From positions 744,001 to 808,000 of the forward strand of contig NZ_CP130720.1 of assembly GCF_035984415.1 (NCBI RefSeq): 64,000 nucleotides of DNA, written 5' to 3'. The stretch is from Streptomyces sp. NBC_01296 (lineage in GTDB: Bacteria > Actinomycetota > Actinomycetes > Streptomycetales > Streptomycetaceae). Shown here one piece after another: positions 9,827-17,591 of the stretch. Position numbers and translations under genes: made by a program. Position 1 is the stretch's first letter, and each line of letters starts with the position of its first letter. The notes beneath the pieces are model-generated. The model did not search any database. It was not told the origin of the DNA and saw only the letters and a list, made by a program, of their open reading frames with translations.

Positions 9827-10473
9827 GCACCTTCGAGAGCGACTGCGACGACGAGGGCACTCTCCTCGTCGTCGCCAAGGCCCCGGTCCCGGGCCGGGTC
9901 AAGACGCGGCTGACCCCGCACTTCACCCCGCAGCAGGCCGCCGCCCTGGCCCGCGCGGCGCTCCAGGACACCCTGGACGCCGTCCTCGCCACGCCGGCCC
10001 GGCGGCGCGTCCTCTACCTCGACGGGGCGCCGGGGCAGTGGCTGCCCGACGGCATCGAGGTGGTCCCCCAGTGCGCGGGCGGGCTCGACGCCCGACTGGC
10101 CGCGGCCTTCGCCCTGTACGGCGGCCCCGCGCTCCTGATCGGCATGGACACCCCCCAGGTCACCCCCGAACTGCTCGCCCAGGGCCTCGACTTCACCCGG
10201 ACCGGCGCGTGGTTCGGCCCGGCCGTGGACGGCGGGTTCTGGGCCCTCGGGCTCGCCGAACCCGACCCGGCGCTGCTGCGCGGCGTCCCCATGTCCGTAG
10301 CGCACACCGGGGAGGTGCAGCGCCGGCGGCTGACCGCGTCCGGGCGGGCCGTACGGGATCTCCCGGCGCTCCGCGACGTCGACACCCCGGACGATGCGGC
10401 GCTGGTCGCGGCCGCCGCGCCGGGGACCCGTTTCGCCGTCCTGCACGCCGAGCTGTGCGCGGCCGTCCGATGA
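9823..10473 (+). CDS. DUF2064 / TIGR04282 family glycosyltransferase-like protein
   Basis: A 216-residue GT-A-like nucleotidyl/glycosyltransferase. Family hallmarks are VVAKAPVPGRVKTRLTP near the N-terminus and LIGMDTPQVTPELL in the middle, followed by GPAVDGGFWALGL. TIGR04282 is named for association with arsenosugar genes in other bacteria, but no arsenic gene is present here, so that name should not be taken as function. The ATG overlaps the stop of the GT2 gene (ATGA) and the stop overlaps the next ATG in the same way, showing a coupled operon. Confidence 0.8.
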   Translation: MSTFESDCDDEGTLLVVAKAPVPGRVKTRLTPHFTPQQAAALARAALQDTLDAVLATPARRRVLYLDGAPGQWLPDGIEVVPQCAGGLDARLAAAFALYGGPALLIGMDTPQVTPELLAQGLDFTRTGAWFGPAVDGGFWALGLAEPDPALLRGVPMSVAHTGEVQRRRLTASGRAVRDLPALRDVDTPDDAALVAAAAPGTRFAVLHAELCAAVR

Positions 10474-11129
10474 CCGCGCAACTGGCGGAGCCCGCCGCCC
10501 GGGCCTGGCGGGCCGATCCGTACTCCGACGCCCTGCGCACCGGCCAGGGCCCTCTCTACCTGCGCCGCTCCGACGGCTGGCTGCTGCCGCTGGAGGTGGA
10601 GCGCTGGTGCGCAGAGCCCGACACCGCCGACGCCACCGTCCTGTCCCGCTGCGACGGCCCGGTCCTGGACATAGGCTGCGGACCGGGCCGCCTGGTCGCC
10701 GCCCTCGCCCGCCGCGGGCACCCCGCGCTGGGCGTGGACGTCACCCCGGAGGCCGTGGCCCGTACCGTACGCGCGGGCGGCAGCGCGCTGTGCCGGTCCG
10801 TGTTCGACCCGCTGCCCAGCGAGGGCCGGTGGGGCACGGTCCTGCTGATCGACGGCAACATCGGCATCGGCGGCGACCCCGGCGCACTGCTGCGGCGCGC
10901 CGCGCGGCTCGCGGCGCCCGGTGGCTCGCTGCTGGTCGAGGTGGCCACCGTGGACGTCGACGAGTGCGTCGAGGTCCATGTCGACGACGGTCACGGCGGC
11001 CGCGGGGCTCCGTTCCTGTGGGCCCGGCTCGGCACGCGTGCGCTCCGCGTCGCGGCGGCCGAAGCGGGCTGGAGCCGAGCGGTGACCTGGCATGCCGCGG
11101 GACGGGCGTTCGTGCAGCTGCGACGCTGA
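10470..11129 (+). CDS. class I SAM-dependent methyltransferase of the GT operon
   Basis: A 219-residue methyltransferase with motif I VLDIGCGPGRLVAAL, motif II ALGVDVTPEAV and a post-motif LLIDGNIGIGGDP. It starts ATGA-overlapped with the DUF2064 gene and is the last gene of the operon, ended by the strong hairpin at 11150-11186. The gene order implies that it methylates the product, or a precursor, of the two glycosyltransferase-like enzymes upstream. Confidence 0.8.
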   Translation: MTAQLAEPAARAWRADPYSDALRTGQGPLYLRRSDGWLLPLEVERWCAEPDTADATVLSRCDGPVLDIGCGPGRLVAALARRGHPALGVDVTPEAVARTVRAGGSALCRSVFDPLPSEGRWGTVLLIDGNIGIGGDPGALLRRAARLAAPGGSLLVEVATVDVDECVEVHVDDGHGGRGAPFLWARLGTRALRVAAAEAGWSRAVTWHAAGRAFVQLRR

Positions 11130-11149
11130 CCGCGGACCGGGGCACACGT

Positions 11150-11186
11150 AAGCGGCTGACGCGAAGTGGAACCGCGTCAGCCGCTT
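11150..11186. terminator. bidirectional terminator hairpin
   Basis: AAGCGGCTGACGCG (11150-11163) pairs perfectly with CGCGTCAGCCGCTT (11173-11186) around a 9-base loop and is followed by TTTGTG. It lies between the convergent methyltransferase and membrane-protein genes and can stop transcription from both sides. Confidence 0.9.
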
Positions 11187-11202
11187 TTGTGCGTCCCGTC
11201 GC

Positions 11203-11607
11203 TCAGGGCTGTCGGCGAGCGCCGCGCAGCGCCGCGCGCGTCCCGGTCCACAGGCCCGCGGCCACGGCGATGGCCGCCATCGTCAGCAGCCAGTTGCGCA
11301 GGTAGTCCAGCGGCACGACCGTCGGGTTGGCCGCGCCGCCCGGGCGCAGGAGCGGCGGGAGGGCGATCGCGGTCAGGGAGCCCGCGACGACCAGGGCCGC
11401 GCGCGGGGTCCCGCGCAGGCGCAGGCCGGCAGCGCCGGCGAGCACGGCGACCGCGATCACGAGGGGCGCGATCAGTCCGTCGTGCACGACCACCGCGCCC
11501 GCGAGCCACAGCGCGATCCGCCAGGGCGAGGGCTGCTGGATCAGCAGGGCGCCGCCCAGGCCCATCAGGGCCAGCCCGAGGCCCGCCACCGCATACCGGT
11601 ACGCCAT
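11203..11607 (-). CDS. small membrane protein coupled to the molybdopterin oxidoreductase
   Basis: A 134-residue hydrophobic protein with about four membrane helices (residues 4-24, 28-60, 70-90, 105-125). It contains a His-Asp pair (VVVHDGLIAP) and a Lys/Arg-poor core. I do not recognise a named family. Its ATG shares one base with the stop of the oxidoreductase upstream (TGATG), so the two are translated together. A structural or electron-transfer subunit of that oxidoreductase is plausible but inferred. Confidence 0.7.
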   Translation of the reverse strand: MAYRYAVAGLGLALMGLGGALLIQQPSPWRIALWLAGAVVVHDGLIAPLVIAVAVLAGAAGLRLRGTPRAALVVAGSLTAIALPPLLRPGGAANPTVVPLDYLRNWLLTMAAIAVAAGLWTGTRAALRGARRQP

Positions 11608-12755
11608 CACGCCACCTCCAGTCGGCCGACCCACTTGGTCTGGAGCACGCCGGGCCGGTTCGGGGCGATGATCCGCGCCGGGTAGCCGTGGTCCGGGGAG
11701 AGTTCCTCGCCATTGAGGCGCAGCGCGAGCAGGGTGAGCGGGTCCTGGGCGTACTCGCGGCCCATCTCCGTCACCCGGTACGCGCCGACCGCTTCCAGCG
11801 ACTCCACCCGGGCGCGGGCGCCCGGGCCGCCTCCGGCCCGGTCCAGCAGGTCGCGCACGCGTACCCCGGTCCACCGGGCGTTCTTGCTCCACCCCTCGAC
11901 GCACGCGATGGGCAGCGTCACCTCGTACTGCGGCATCGCGCGCAGTTCTTCGAGGGTGAGGGTGTACGGGCGCGGGCCGGCGACGGTCAGCCGCCAGTCC
12001 CGTACGGAGGCGGCGGTGACCCCGGCGGCCTTCGCCGTACGGTTCACCGGGAGCCCCTGCGGTCCGACGGCGGGATCGCGCGGGGCGAACAGGTCGAGCC
12101 GCCCGAGCGCGGTGACGGACTGCCCGGCGGTCGTCAGCGTCACCGCTCCCACCGCCGCCGCGACGCCCACCAGCAGCGCGCGCCGATCCGGACCGTCGGC
12201 CTCGGGCAGCGCGAGCGTCCCCGGGGAGCGGCGGGTCCAATGCGCCTGGATCTCCGGCCACTTCACGGCGATGTGCACCATCAGCGCGCCCACCAGGAGC
12301 CAGGCCAGAGCGAAGTGCACGGGCACGAAGGAGAAGGGCCAGGGGTACCACTGGAAGGTGTTGAGCAGCCCGCTGAACAGCTCGAACACGCCGGCCGCCA
12401 CCAACACCGCCACGGAGGCCCGCTCGAGCGCGTGGCGCACCGACTTGAGCGGCGGCCACTCGAACAGCCGCGGGTACACCGCCCACAGCTTCGCCAGCAG
12501 CAGCGGAATCGCCGCGATCCCGGAGACCACGTGGAGTCCCTGGGTGAACCGGTAACCCCAGTACGGGCGGCTCGGCAGCCGGTCGGCGAGCCAGACCGGC
12601 GGGTGCTGGAAGTAGTGGCTGAGCACGCCGGTCGCGAAACACACGGCGAAGGCGAGCCCGAGCCAGCGGCCGACGGCGGTCGCGGTACGGGCGTCGTGCA
12701 ACCGCGCCTTGAAGGTGACGGGCGGGTCGGGAGGGAGTCGGAGAGGGAAGCGCAT
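11607..12755 (-). CDS. cytochrome b-fused molybdopterin-dependent oxidoreductase (sulfite-oxidase fold)
   Basis: A 382-residue two-part membrane enzyme. The N-terminal part (about 25-170) has four membrane helices with histidines placed as in haem-ligating cytochromes b (H47/H51, H75, H147, H161). After a further hydrophobic segment (about 192-212) comes an oxidoreductase molybdopterin-binding domain (about 250-382), with the conserved cysteine in LPIACVEGWSKNARWTGV (C285) as likely Mo ligand, and SPDHGYPARIIAPNRPG further on. The single chain could pass electrons between a periplasmic substrate and the membrane. No Tat RR motif is visible at the N-terminus. It is divergent from the GT-C gene and shares its control region. 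Confidence 0.85.
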   Translation of the reverse strand: MRFPLRLPPDPPVTFKARLHDARTATAVGRWLGLAFAVCFATGVLSHYFQHPPVWLADRLPSRPYWGYRFTQGLHVVSGIAAIPLLLAKLWAVYPRLFEWPPLKSVRHALERASVAVLVAAGVFELFSGLLNTFQWYPWPFSFVPVHFALAWLLVGALMVHIAVKWPEIQAHWTRRSPGTLALPEADGPDRRALLVGVAAAVGAVTLTTAGQSVTALGRLDLFAPRDPAVGPQGLPVNRTAKAAGVTAASVRDWRLTVAGPRPYTLTLEELRAMPQYEVTLPIACVEGWSKNARWTGVRVRDLLDRAGGGPGARARVESLEAVGAYRVTEMGREYAQDPLTLLALRLNGEELSPDHGYPARIIAPNRPGVLQTKWVGRLEVA

Positions 12756-12800
12756 GGACCCATGACACCCCCGACCGGGCTCTCGGAGGCGGTTCGGACA

Positions 12801-12817
12801 CCTTACGAAACACGGAC
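12801..12817 (+). promoter_or_regulatory. 17-bp motif shared with the 9.0-kb divergent promoter (copy 2)
   Basis: CCTTACGAAACACGGAC differs from the copy at 9048-9064 (minus strand) by one base. It lies between the divergent oxidoreductase and GT-C genes. Relative to the GTG at 12869 it sits 51 bases upstream, close to the 62 bases seen between copy 1 and the response-regulator start in the same orientation. It abuts the ATG at 12818, which is an argument for the later start. Confidence 0.55.
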
Positions 12818-14284
12818 ATGAGCGGCGCCGGAGCCCGATGTGCGGCCTTCGCCTGGAACGCTGCGGCTGTGAACCTGCGTACCGCCCTCGGCCTCTCCGC
12901 CCTCGCCGCCCTCGTCGCCGCCCTCGTGTGGACCATCTGCCGCGACGGCTACTTCACCGACCCCGCCGCACTGTCCTGGCGTTACGCGGCCTGCTGGGCG
13001 CTGTTCGCGGTCGCCGTGCTCGCGCTGCGCCGGGTCCCGGCCGCCGTCGTCGTACCGCTGGTGCTGGCGGGGGCCGTCGCGGTGACGGCGACGGGGCTGG
13101 TGGCGGCGCCCCGGACCAGCACCGACTCGTACCGCTACGCCTGGGACGGCCGGGTCCAGTCCGACGGCATCTCCCCGTACGACCACGCGCCGCAGGACCC
13201 GGCGCTGGCCCGGCTGCGCGATCCGTGGCTCTTCCCCACGGGCGCCGCCTGCACCGGCCCGGACCGGGCCCGGATCCCGTACGCCGGGGACACCCCGCAC
13301 TGCACCCGGATCAACCGGCCGGCCGTGCACACCATCTATCCGCCGGTCGCGGAGGCGTACTTCCTGGCCGTCGACCGGCTCTCCCCCGAGGGCGCCCGGC
13401 ACAAGCCGCTCCAGATCGGCGCCGGGGTGCTGTCCCTCGGCGTGAGCGGCGCGCTGCTGCTGATCCTGCGCCGGCGGGGCACGGACCCGCGCAGGGCCGC
13501 GTACTGGGCGTGGTGTCCGGCCGTACCGATCGAGGCGGTGAACAATGCGCACGTCGATGTCCTGGGCGTGCTGCTGGCCGTGGTCGGTCTCGGGCTCGTG
13601 GCCGCGGAGCGCCTCGGGCGCCGGGCGGCCGGCGGGCTGGTCCTGGGCGCCGCCGTCGCCACCAAGCTGATGCCGGCGATCGTGCTCCCGGGCGCCCTGT
13701 CGGGCGTCCGCCGGGTGCGCGATGCGGTCGCGGTGCTGCTGCCGGCCGCCGCCTTCACGGCGCTCGCGTACCTGCCGTACGTCCTGCTCTCGCGGGGCTC
13801 CGTCTTCGGCTACCTCGGCGGTTACGTGGAGGAGGAGGGGTACGAGGACGCCTCGGCCGGTTCCCGCTATGCGCTGCTGCGGCTGGTGCTGCCGGACGAC
13901 TGGGCGCTGCCCGTGCTGATCGCCGTGATGGCGGGCGTGTGCGGGTACGTGCTGTGGCGCGGGGATCCCCGACGGCCGTGGAGCGGGGCGCTGTTGGTGA
14001 CCGGGTGGGCGTTCGCGCTGCTCACGCCGGGCTATTCGTGGTACGCCCTGCTGCTGGTCGCGCTCGTGGCGCTGGACGGACGCTGGGAGTGGCTGGGCAT
14101 CGCCGTCGCGGGCCCCGCCGTGTACGTCACGGGCCAGGTGTTCGGCTCGCGCGAGGCGGTGAGCGCCACGGCGTACGGCCTCGCGGTGCTCCTGGTGCTG
14201 GTGGTCAGCGCGGTACGCCGGCGCAGGCTTCGCACGGCCGATCGCCGCTGTCGACCCGTCAGGGCTGCCCGTACGGATGCGTGA
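12818..14284 (+). CDS. GT-C type polyprenol-phosphate-dependent glycosyltransferase (DUF2029/GT87-like)
   Basis: A 488-residue integral membrane protein with 10 or more predicted helices. The first extracytoplasmic loop carries the acidic/aromatic signature TDSYRYAWDGRVQSDGISPYDHAP, and a later loop has IYPPVAEAYF, both typical of GT87 mannosyltransferase-like enzymes that use a lipid-linked sugar on the outer face of the membrane. Start choice: ATG 12818 directly follows the shared 17-bp motif, while an in-frame GTG at 12869 begins just before the first helix and may be the true start (471 residues). It is likely to use the product of the GT2 enzyme in the same locus. Confidence 0.82.
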   Translation: MSGAGARCAAFAWNAAAVNLRTALGLSALAALVAALVWTICRDGYFTDPAALSWRYAACWALFAVAVLALRRVPAAVVVPLVLAGAVAVTATGLVAAPRTSTDSYRYAWDGRVQSDGISPYDHAPQDPALARLRDPWLFPTGAACTGPDRARIPYAGDTPHCTRINRPAVHTIYPPVAEAYFLAVDRLSPEGARHKPLQIGAGVLSLGVSGALLLILRRRGTDPRRAAYWAWCPAVPIEAVNNAHVDVLGVLLAVVGLGLVAAERLGRRAAGGLVLGAAVATKLMPAIVLPGALSGVRRVRDAVAVLLPAAAFTALAYLPYVLLSRGSVFGYLGGYVEEEGYEDASAGSRYALLRLVLPDDWALPVLIAVMAGVCGYVLWRGDPRRPWSGALLVTGWAFALLTPGYSWYALLLVALVALDGRWEWLGIAVAGPAVYVTGQVFGSREAVSATAYGLAVLLVLVVSAVRRRRLRTADRRCRPVRAARTDA

Positions 14285-14317
14285 TCCTGCTCGGTGGGAC
14301 GGAGTTTCGAGCAGGTA

Positions 14318-14392
14318 TTGACATGCATCCCGCTCTGCGCTGCACTTTGGCTGCACTTTGGCCGACCCCCTGAACTCCCCTTGAACTCCCCT
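14318..14392 (+). promoter_or_regulatory. hexosaminidase promoter region with two sets of 11-bp direct repeats
   Basis: TTGACA at 14318-14323 matches a -35 box. GCTGCACTTTG occurs twice in tandem at 14339-14349 and 14350-14360, over the place where the -10 should be, and TGAACTCCCCT occurs twice in tandem at 14371-14381 and 14382-14392. All repeats have an 11-bp period, so a regulator could bind one face of the helix. A DasR-type palindrome, expected for chitin-utilisation genes, is not visible here. Confidence 0.5.
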
Positions 14393-14418
14393 TCCCTCCC
14401 ATGACTTGGGGACTTGCC

Positions 14419-16734
14419 ATGCGTCTGTTCAGATTGCTGATCGCCGCCGTCTGCGCGGTGGCCGCGCTCTCCTTACCCGGCGTCGCCGCCGCAGGACCCG
14501 TGCCCGCACAGTCCGCCGCCGGGCCGCCCCGGACCGTCCCGGCGCTGCGGCAGTGGACGGCCGGGACCGGTACGTACACGTTCACCGCCGCGAGCCGTAT
14601 CACCGTCGACCCCGCCCACACCGCCCAGCTCTCCGACGAGGCCGCCACACTCGCCGAGGATCTGGGCGCGCTGGCCGGGCGTCCCGTCGCCGTCGTCACC
14701 GGGAGCCCCGCGCCCGGCGACATCGCGCTGAGCCTCGGTGACCCCGGACTGCCCGCCGAGGGCTACCGGCTGGCCGTCGGCCAGTGGGTCGGCATCCAGG
14801 CCGGGACCGACACCGGCGCGTTCTACGGCACCCGCACCGTGCTCCAGCTCCTGCACCAGTCGGCCACGGTGCCCGCCGGCACGGCGGTGGACTGGCCCGC
14901 CAAGGCGGAGCGCGGGCTCATGATCGACCAGGGCCGGAAGTTCTTCACCGTCGACTGGGTCGAGCAGCACATCAAGGAACTGGCCTACCTCAAGCTCAAC
15001 TACTTCCACTTCCACCTGTCGGACACGTTCGGCTTCCGCCTCGAGAGCTCCACCCACCCGGAGATCGTCTCCGCCGACCACTATTCCAAGCAGGACATCG
15101 CCGACCTGGTCGCGCTCGGGCAGAAGTACCACGTCACGATCGTTCCCGAGATCGACACCCCCGGGCACATGAACGCCGTCCTGGCCGCCCACCCCGAGCT
15201 CAAGCTCAAGAACAGCGCGGGCACGGCCAGCCCCGATTTCATCGACCTCTCGCTGCCGGCCTCGTACACCCTGATCAAGGACCTGGTGAACGAGTACCTG
15301 CCCTTGTTCCCGGCTCCGTACTGGCACATCGGCGCGGATGAATACGTCACCGACTACGCCAAGTACCCGCAGCTGCTCAGCTATGCCCGCGCCCACTACG
15401 GAGCGGGCGCCACCGCCAAGGACACCTACTACGGATTCGTGAACTGGGCCGACGACCTGGTCCGGGCGGCCGGCAAGACCACCCGGATGTGGAACGACGG
15501 CATCAAGGCCGGGGACGGGACCGTCACTGCGCACGCGGGCATCCTCGTCGAGTACTGGTACAGCTACGGGCTCACCCCGCAGCAACTGGCCGCGGCCGGC
15601 CACACCGTCGCCAACGAATCCTGGACTCCGACCTATTACGTGCTCGGCGGGGCCAAACCCGACACCAAGTGGATGTACGAGACCTGGACCCCCGACCGCT
15701 TCGAGGGCGGAGCCACCCTCACCGACCCCTCGAAGAACCCCGGCTCGCTGATCCACGTGTGGTGCGACAACCCGACCGCCGAGACGGAGGAGCAGATCGC
15801 GGCGGGCATCATGTACCCGCTGCGCGCCCTGGCCCAGCAGACCTGGGGCTCCCCGAAGCCGGCGAGCACGTACGCCGCCTTCACCCCCATTGCGGCCGCG
15901 GTCGGGCACAACCCCGCCTGGCCGGGCCTCGCCCAGCCCGGCAATCTCGCCCGCAACCGGCCGACCAGCGCCTCCAGCACCGAGACCGCCGACTTCCCGG
16001 CCTCCTCGGCCACCGACGGGGACCCCGGAACCCGCTGGTCCAGCGCCTACGGCGACCCGCAGTGGCTCCAGGTCGACCTCGGCTCCGGCCAGGCCGTGAG
16101 CCGGGTGGTGCTGCGCTGGGAGGCCGCGTACGGAAAGGCCTTCCAGATCCAGCTCTCCGACGACGCCGCCACCTGGCGCACCGTGTACTCCACCACGACC
16201 GGCGCCGGCGGGGTCCAGGAGCTCACCGGGCTGTCCGGATCCGGGCGCTACATCCGCGTGTACGGGACCGGGCGCGGCACCGGGTACGGCTATTCGCTGT
16301 ACGAGTTCGAGGTGTACGGCGGCCAGTTGAGCGGCGCCCGTACGCTCGGCGCGGCCGGCAAGGCCCTCGACGACCCGGCGAGCTCCAGCGCGTCCGGCAC
16401 CCAGCTGATCACCTGGACACCGCACGGCGGTCCCAACCAGCAGTGGCAGCTGGCACTCGGTACCGACGGCTCCTACTCGATGGTCAACGGCTCGTCCAGG
16501 ATGTGCGCGGACGTCTCGGGCGGGTCCACCGCGCCCGGTGCGGCCGTCGTCCAGGCCACGTGCAACGGCGGCGACAGCCAGCGCTGGATGGTCACCGCCC
16601 TCGGCGGGGGCGAGTACATGGTGTCCAACAAGAAGAGCGCGCTCCTGCTGACCACCGCATCGGGTACGGACGGCGCCCTGGTCACGCAGCAGCCGAGTTC
16701 CGGTTCGGGCTACCAGCGGTGGCAGATCACCTGA
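14419..16734 (+). CDS. secreted GH20 beta-N-acetylhexosaminidase with F5/8-C and ricin-B domains
   Basis: A 771-residue secreted enzyme. A signal peptide (residues 1-27, ending VAAAGP) is followed by the GH20 N-terminal domain (about 50-160) and the catalytic barrel (about 165-500), with the catalytic Asp-Glu pair in HIGADEYV (D307-E308). Then come an F5/8 type C (discoidin) carbohydrate-binding domain (about 515-640; NLARNRPTSASST) and a ricin-type beta-trefoil (about 645-771, with QxW motifs QQWQL, QRWMV, QRWQI). It probably releases N-acetylglucosamine from chitin oligomers or glycans. The ATG at 14419 is preceded by GGGGA at six bases; an in-frame ATG at 14401 lacks a ribosome site. Confidence 0.93.
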   Translation: MRLFRLLIAAVCAVAALSLPGVAAAGPVPAQSAAGPPRTVPALRQWTAGTGTYTFTAASRITVDPAHTAQLSDEAATLAEDLGALAGRPVAVVTGSPAPGDIALSLGDPGLPAEGYRLAVGQWVGIQAGTDTGAFYGTRTVLQLLHQSATVPAGTAVDWPAKAERGLMIDQGRKFFTVDWVEQHIKELAYLKLNYFHFHLSDTFGFRLESSTHPEIVSADHYSKQDIADLVALGQKYHVTIVPEIDTPGHMNAVLAAHPELKLKNSAGTASPDFIDLSLPASYTLIKDLVNEYLPLFPAPYWHIGADEYVTDYAKYPQLLSYARAHYGAGATAKDTYYGFVNWADDLVRAAGKTTRMWNDGIKAGDGTVTAHAGILVEYWYSYGLTPQQLAAAGHTVANESWTPTYYVLGGAKPDTKWMYETWTPDRFEGGATLTDPSKNPGSLIHVWCDNPTAETEEQIAAGIMYPLRALAQQTWGSPKPASTYAAFTPIAAAVGHNPAWPGLAQPGNLARNRPTSASSTETADFPASSATDGDPGTRWSSAYGDPQWLQVDLGSGQAVSRVVLRWEAAYGKAFQIQLSDDAATWRTVYSTTTGAGGVQELTGLSGSGRYIRVYGTGRGTGYGYSLYEFEVYGGQLSGARTLGAAGKALDDPASSSASGTQLITWTPHGGPNQQWQLALGTDGSYSMVNGSSRMCADVSGGSTAPGAAVVQATCNGGDSQRWMVTALGGGEYMVSNKKSALLLTTASGTDGALVTQQPSSGSGYQRWQIT

Positions 16735-16750
16735 CGGTGTGACAGCTCGT

Positions 16751-16788
16751 GGACGTCTCCCGGCGACGGCCCGTGCCGGGGGACGTTC
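16751..16788. terminator. terminator hairpin between convergent genes
   Basis: GGACGTCTCCCGGC (16751-16764) pairs with GCCGGGGGACGTTC (16775-16788), with minor mismatches around a 10-base loop. It lies between the GH20 stop and the GNAT stop, overlapping the last two bases of the latter gene. Confidence 0.7.
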
Positions 16789-17383
16789 AGCCTTCCGCCC
16801 GGTGCGGCCGCAGTGCCCGGTCGACCCGGTCGGCCCGGTGCGCTCGCCATTCCGGGGCGAGGACCGACCAGACCTCCTCGTCGTGCCGCTTCCCGCGGTA
16901 CAGGTAACTCTCCCGCAGCACACCGTCCTTGGTCATCCCGAGCCGCCGGGCCACGGCGATGCTGGGCTCGTTCCCGACCGAGACCACCCACTCCACGCGG
17001 TGGATGCCCCGCTCCTCGACGGCCCAGTCGATGATCGCGCGCACGGCCCGGGTCACCAACCCCTTGCCCACCGCGGACGGCTCCAGCCAGCAGCCCGCCT
17101 CGGCCACGCCCTGGGCCACGTCGAACCTGCGGAAGAGGACCGCTCCGACCAGCTTGCCGTCGGTCCGGATGCCGGAGAGCCGCCCGGCGTCGGCCGCGGT
17201 CTTCTCCGCGTACGCCTGCAGGAGCGCCCGGCTGGAGTCCAGGTCCGTGACGGCGTCGGGGAGCCCGTTGTACTGCCCGATGAACGCCCGTCCGCGGTCC
17301 ACGTGGGAGAGGAACTCCTCGGCCTGCCACGGTTCGAGCGGGCTCAGCTCCGCGCCGTCGTCGCCCAGGGATATCGCGAACAT
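16787..17383 (-). CDS. GNAT acetyltransferase, RimJ/RimL-like
   Basis: A 198-residue N-acetyltransferase with the family core: GAVLFRRFD, the beta-strand AEAGCWLEPSAVGKGLVTRAVRAIIDWA containing the acetyl-CoA loop (VGKG), and the C-terminal NEPSIAVARRLGMTKDGVLRE. RimJ/RimL-type enzymes acetylate N-terminal residues of ribosomal proteins or small amines. The ATG at 17383 is preferred because GGAAGG lies five bases upstream; a start at 17413 would add ten unlikely residues. It is divergent from the P450 gene, with 208 bases between. Confidence 0.85.
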   Translation of the reverse strand: MFAISLGDDGAELSPLEPWQAEEFLSHVDRGRAFIGQYNGLPDAVTDLDSSRALLQAYAEKTAADAGRLSGIRTDGKLVGAVLFRRFDVAQGVAEAGCWLEPSAVGKGLVTRAVRAIIDWAVEERGIHRVEWVVSVGNEPSIAVARRLGMTKDGVLRESYLYRGKRHDEEVWSVLAPEWRAHRADRVDRALRPHRAEG

Positions 17384-17591
17384 CGTCACCTTCCACGGTC
17401 GGAACCAGCGCACACCGGCGAAAGGATCTTCTCACGGGCGCCCTCCGGTGCATCCGTTTCACACGCGCCGCACCGGCCACGGCCCGCGTCGAAGGCTGTC
17501 CTCGTCCGTGGAACACCTTGTCCACCACGCGCGTTGTGCGGGAGATGGAGGATCGTCCTACCGTCACGACCGTCTCTCGAAGGAGTCACGC

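Noticed and set aside
9823..10473. Reading the DUF2064 gene as evidence of arsenosugar (bisenarsan-type) biosynthesis
   Set aside because: No arsenic methyltransferase, ArsR, phosphonate or other arsenic gene is nearby; the family name reflects association elsewhere.
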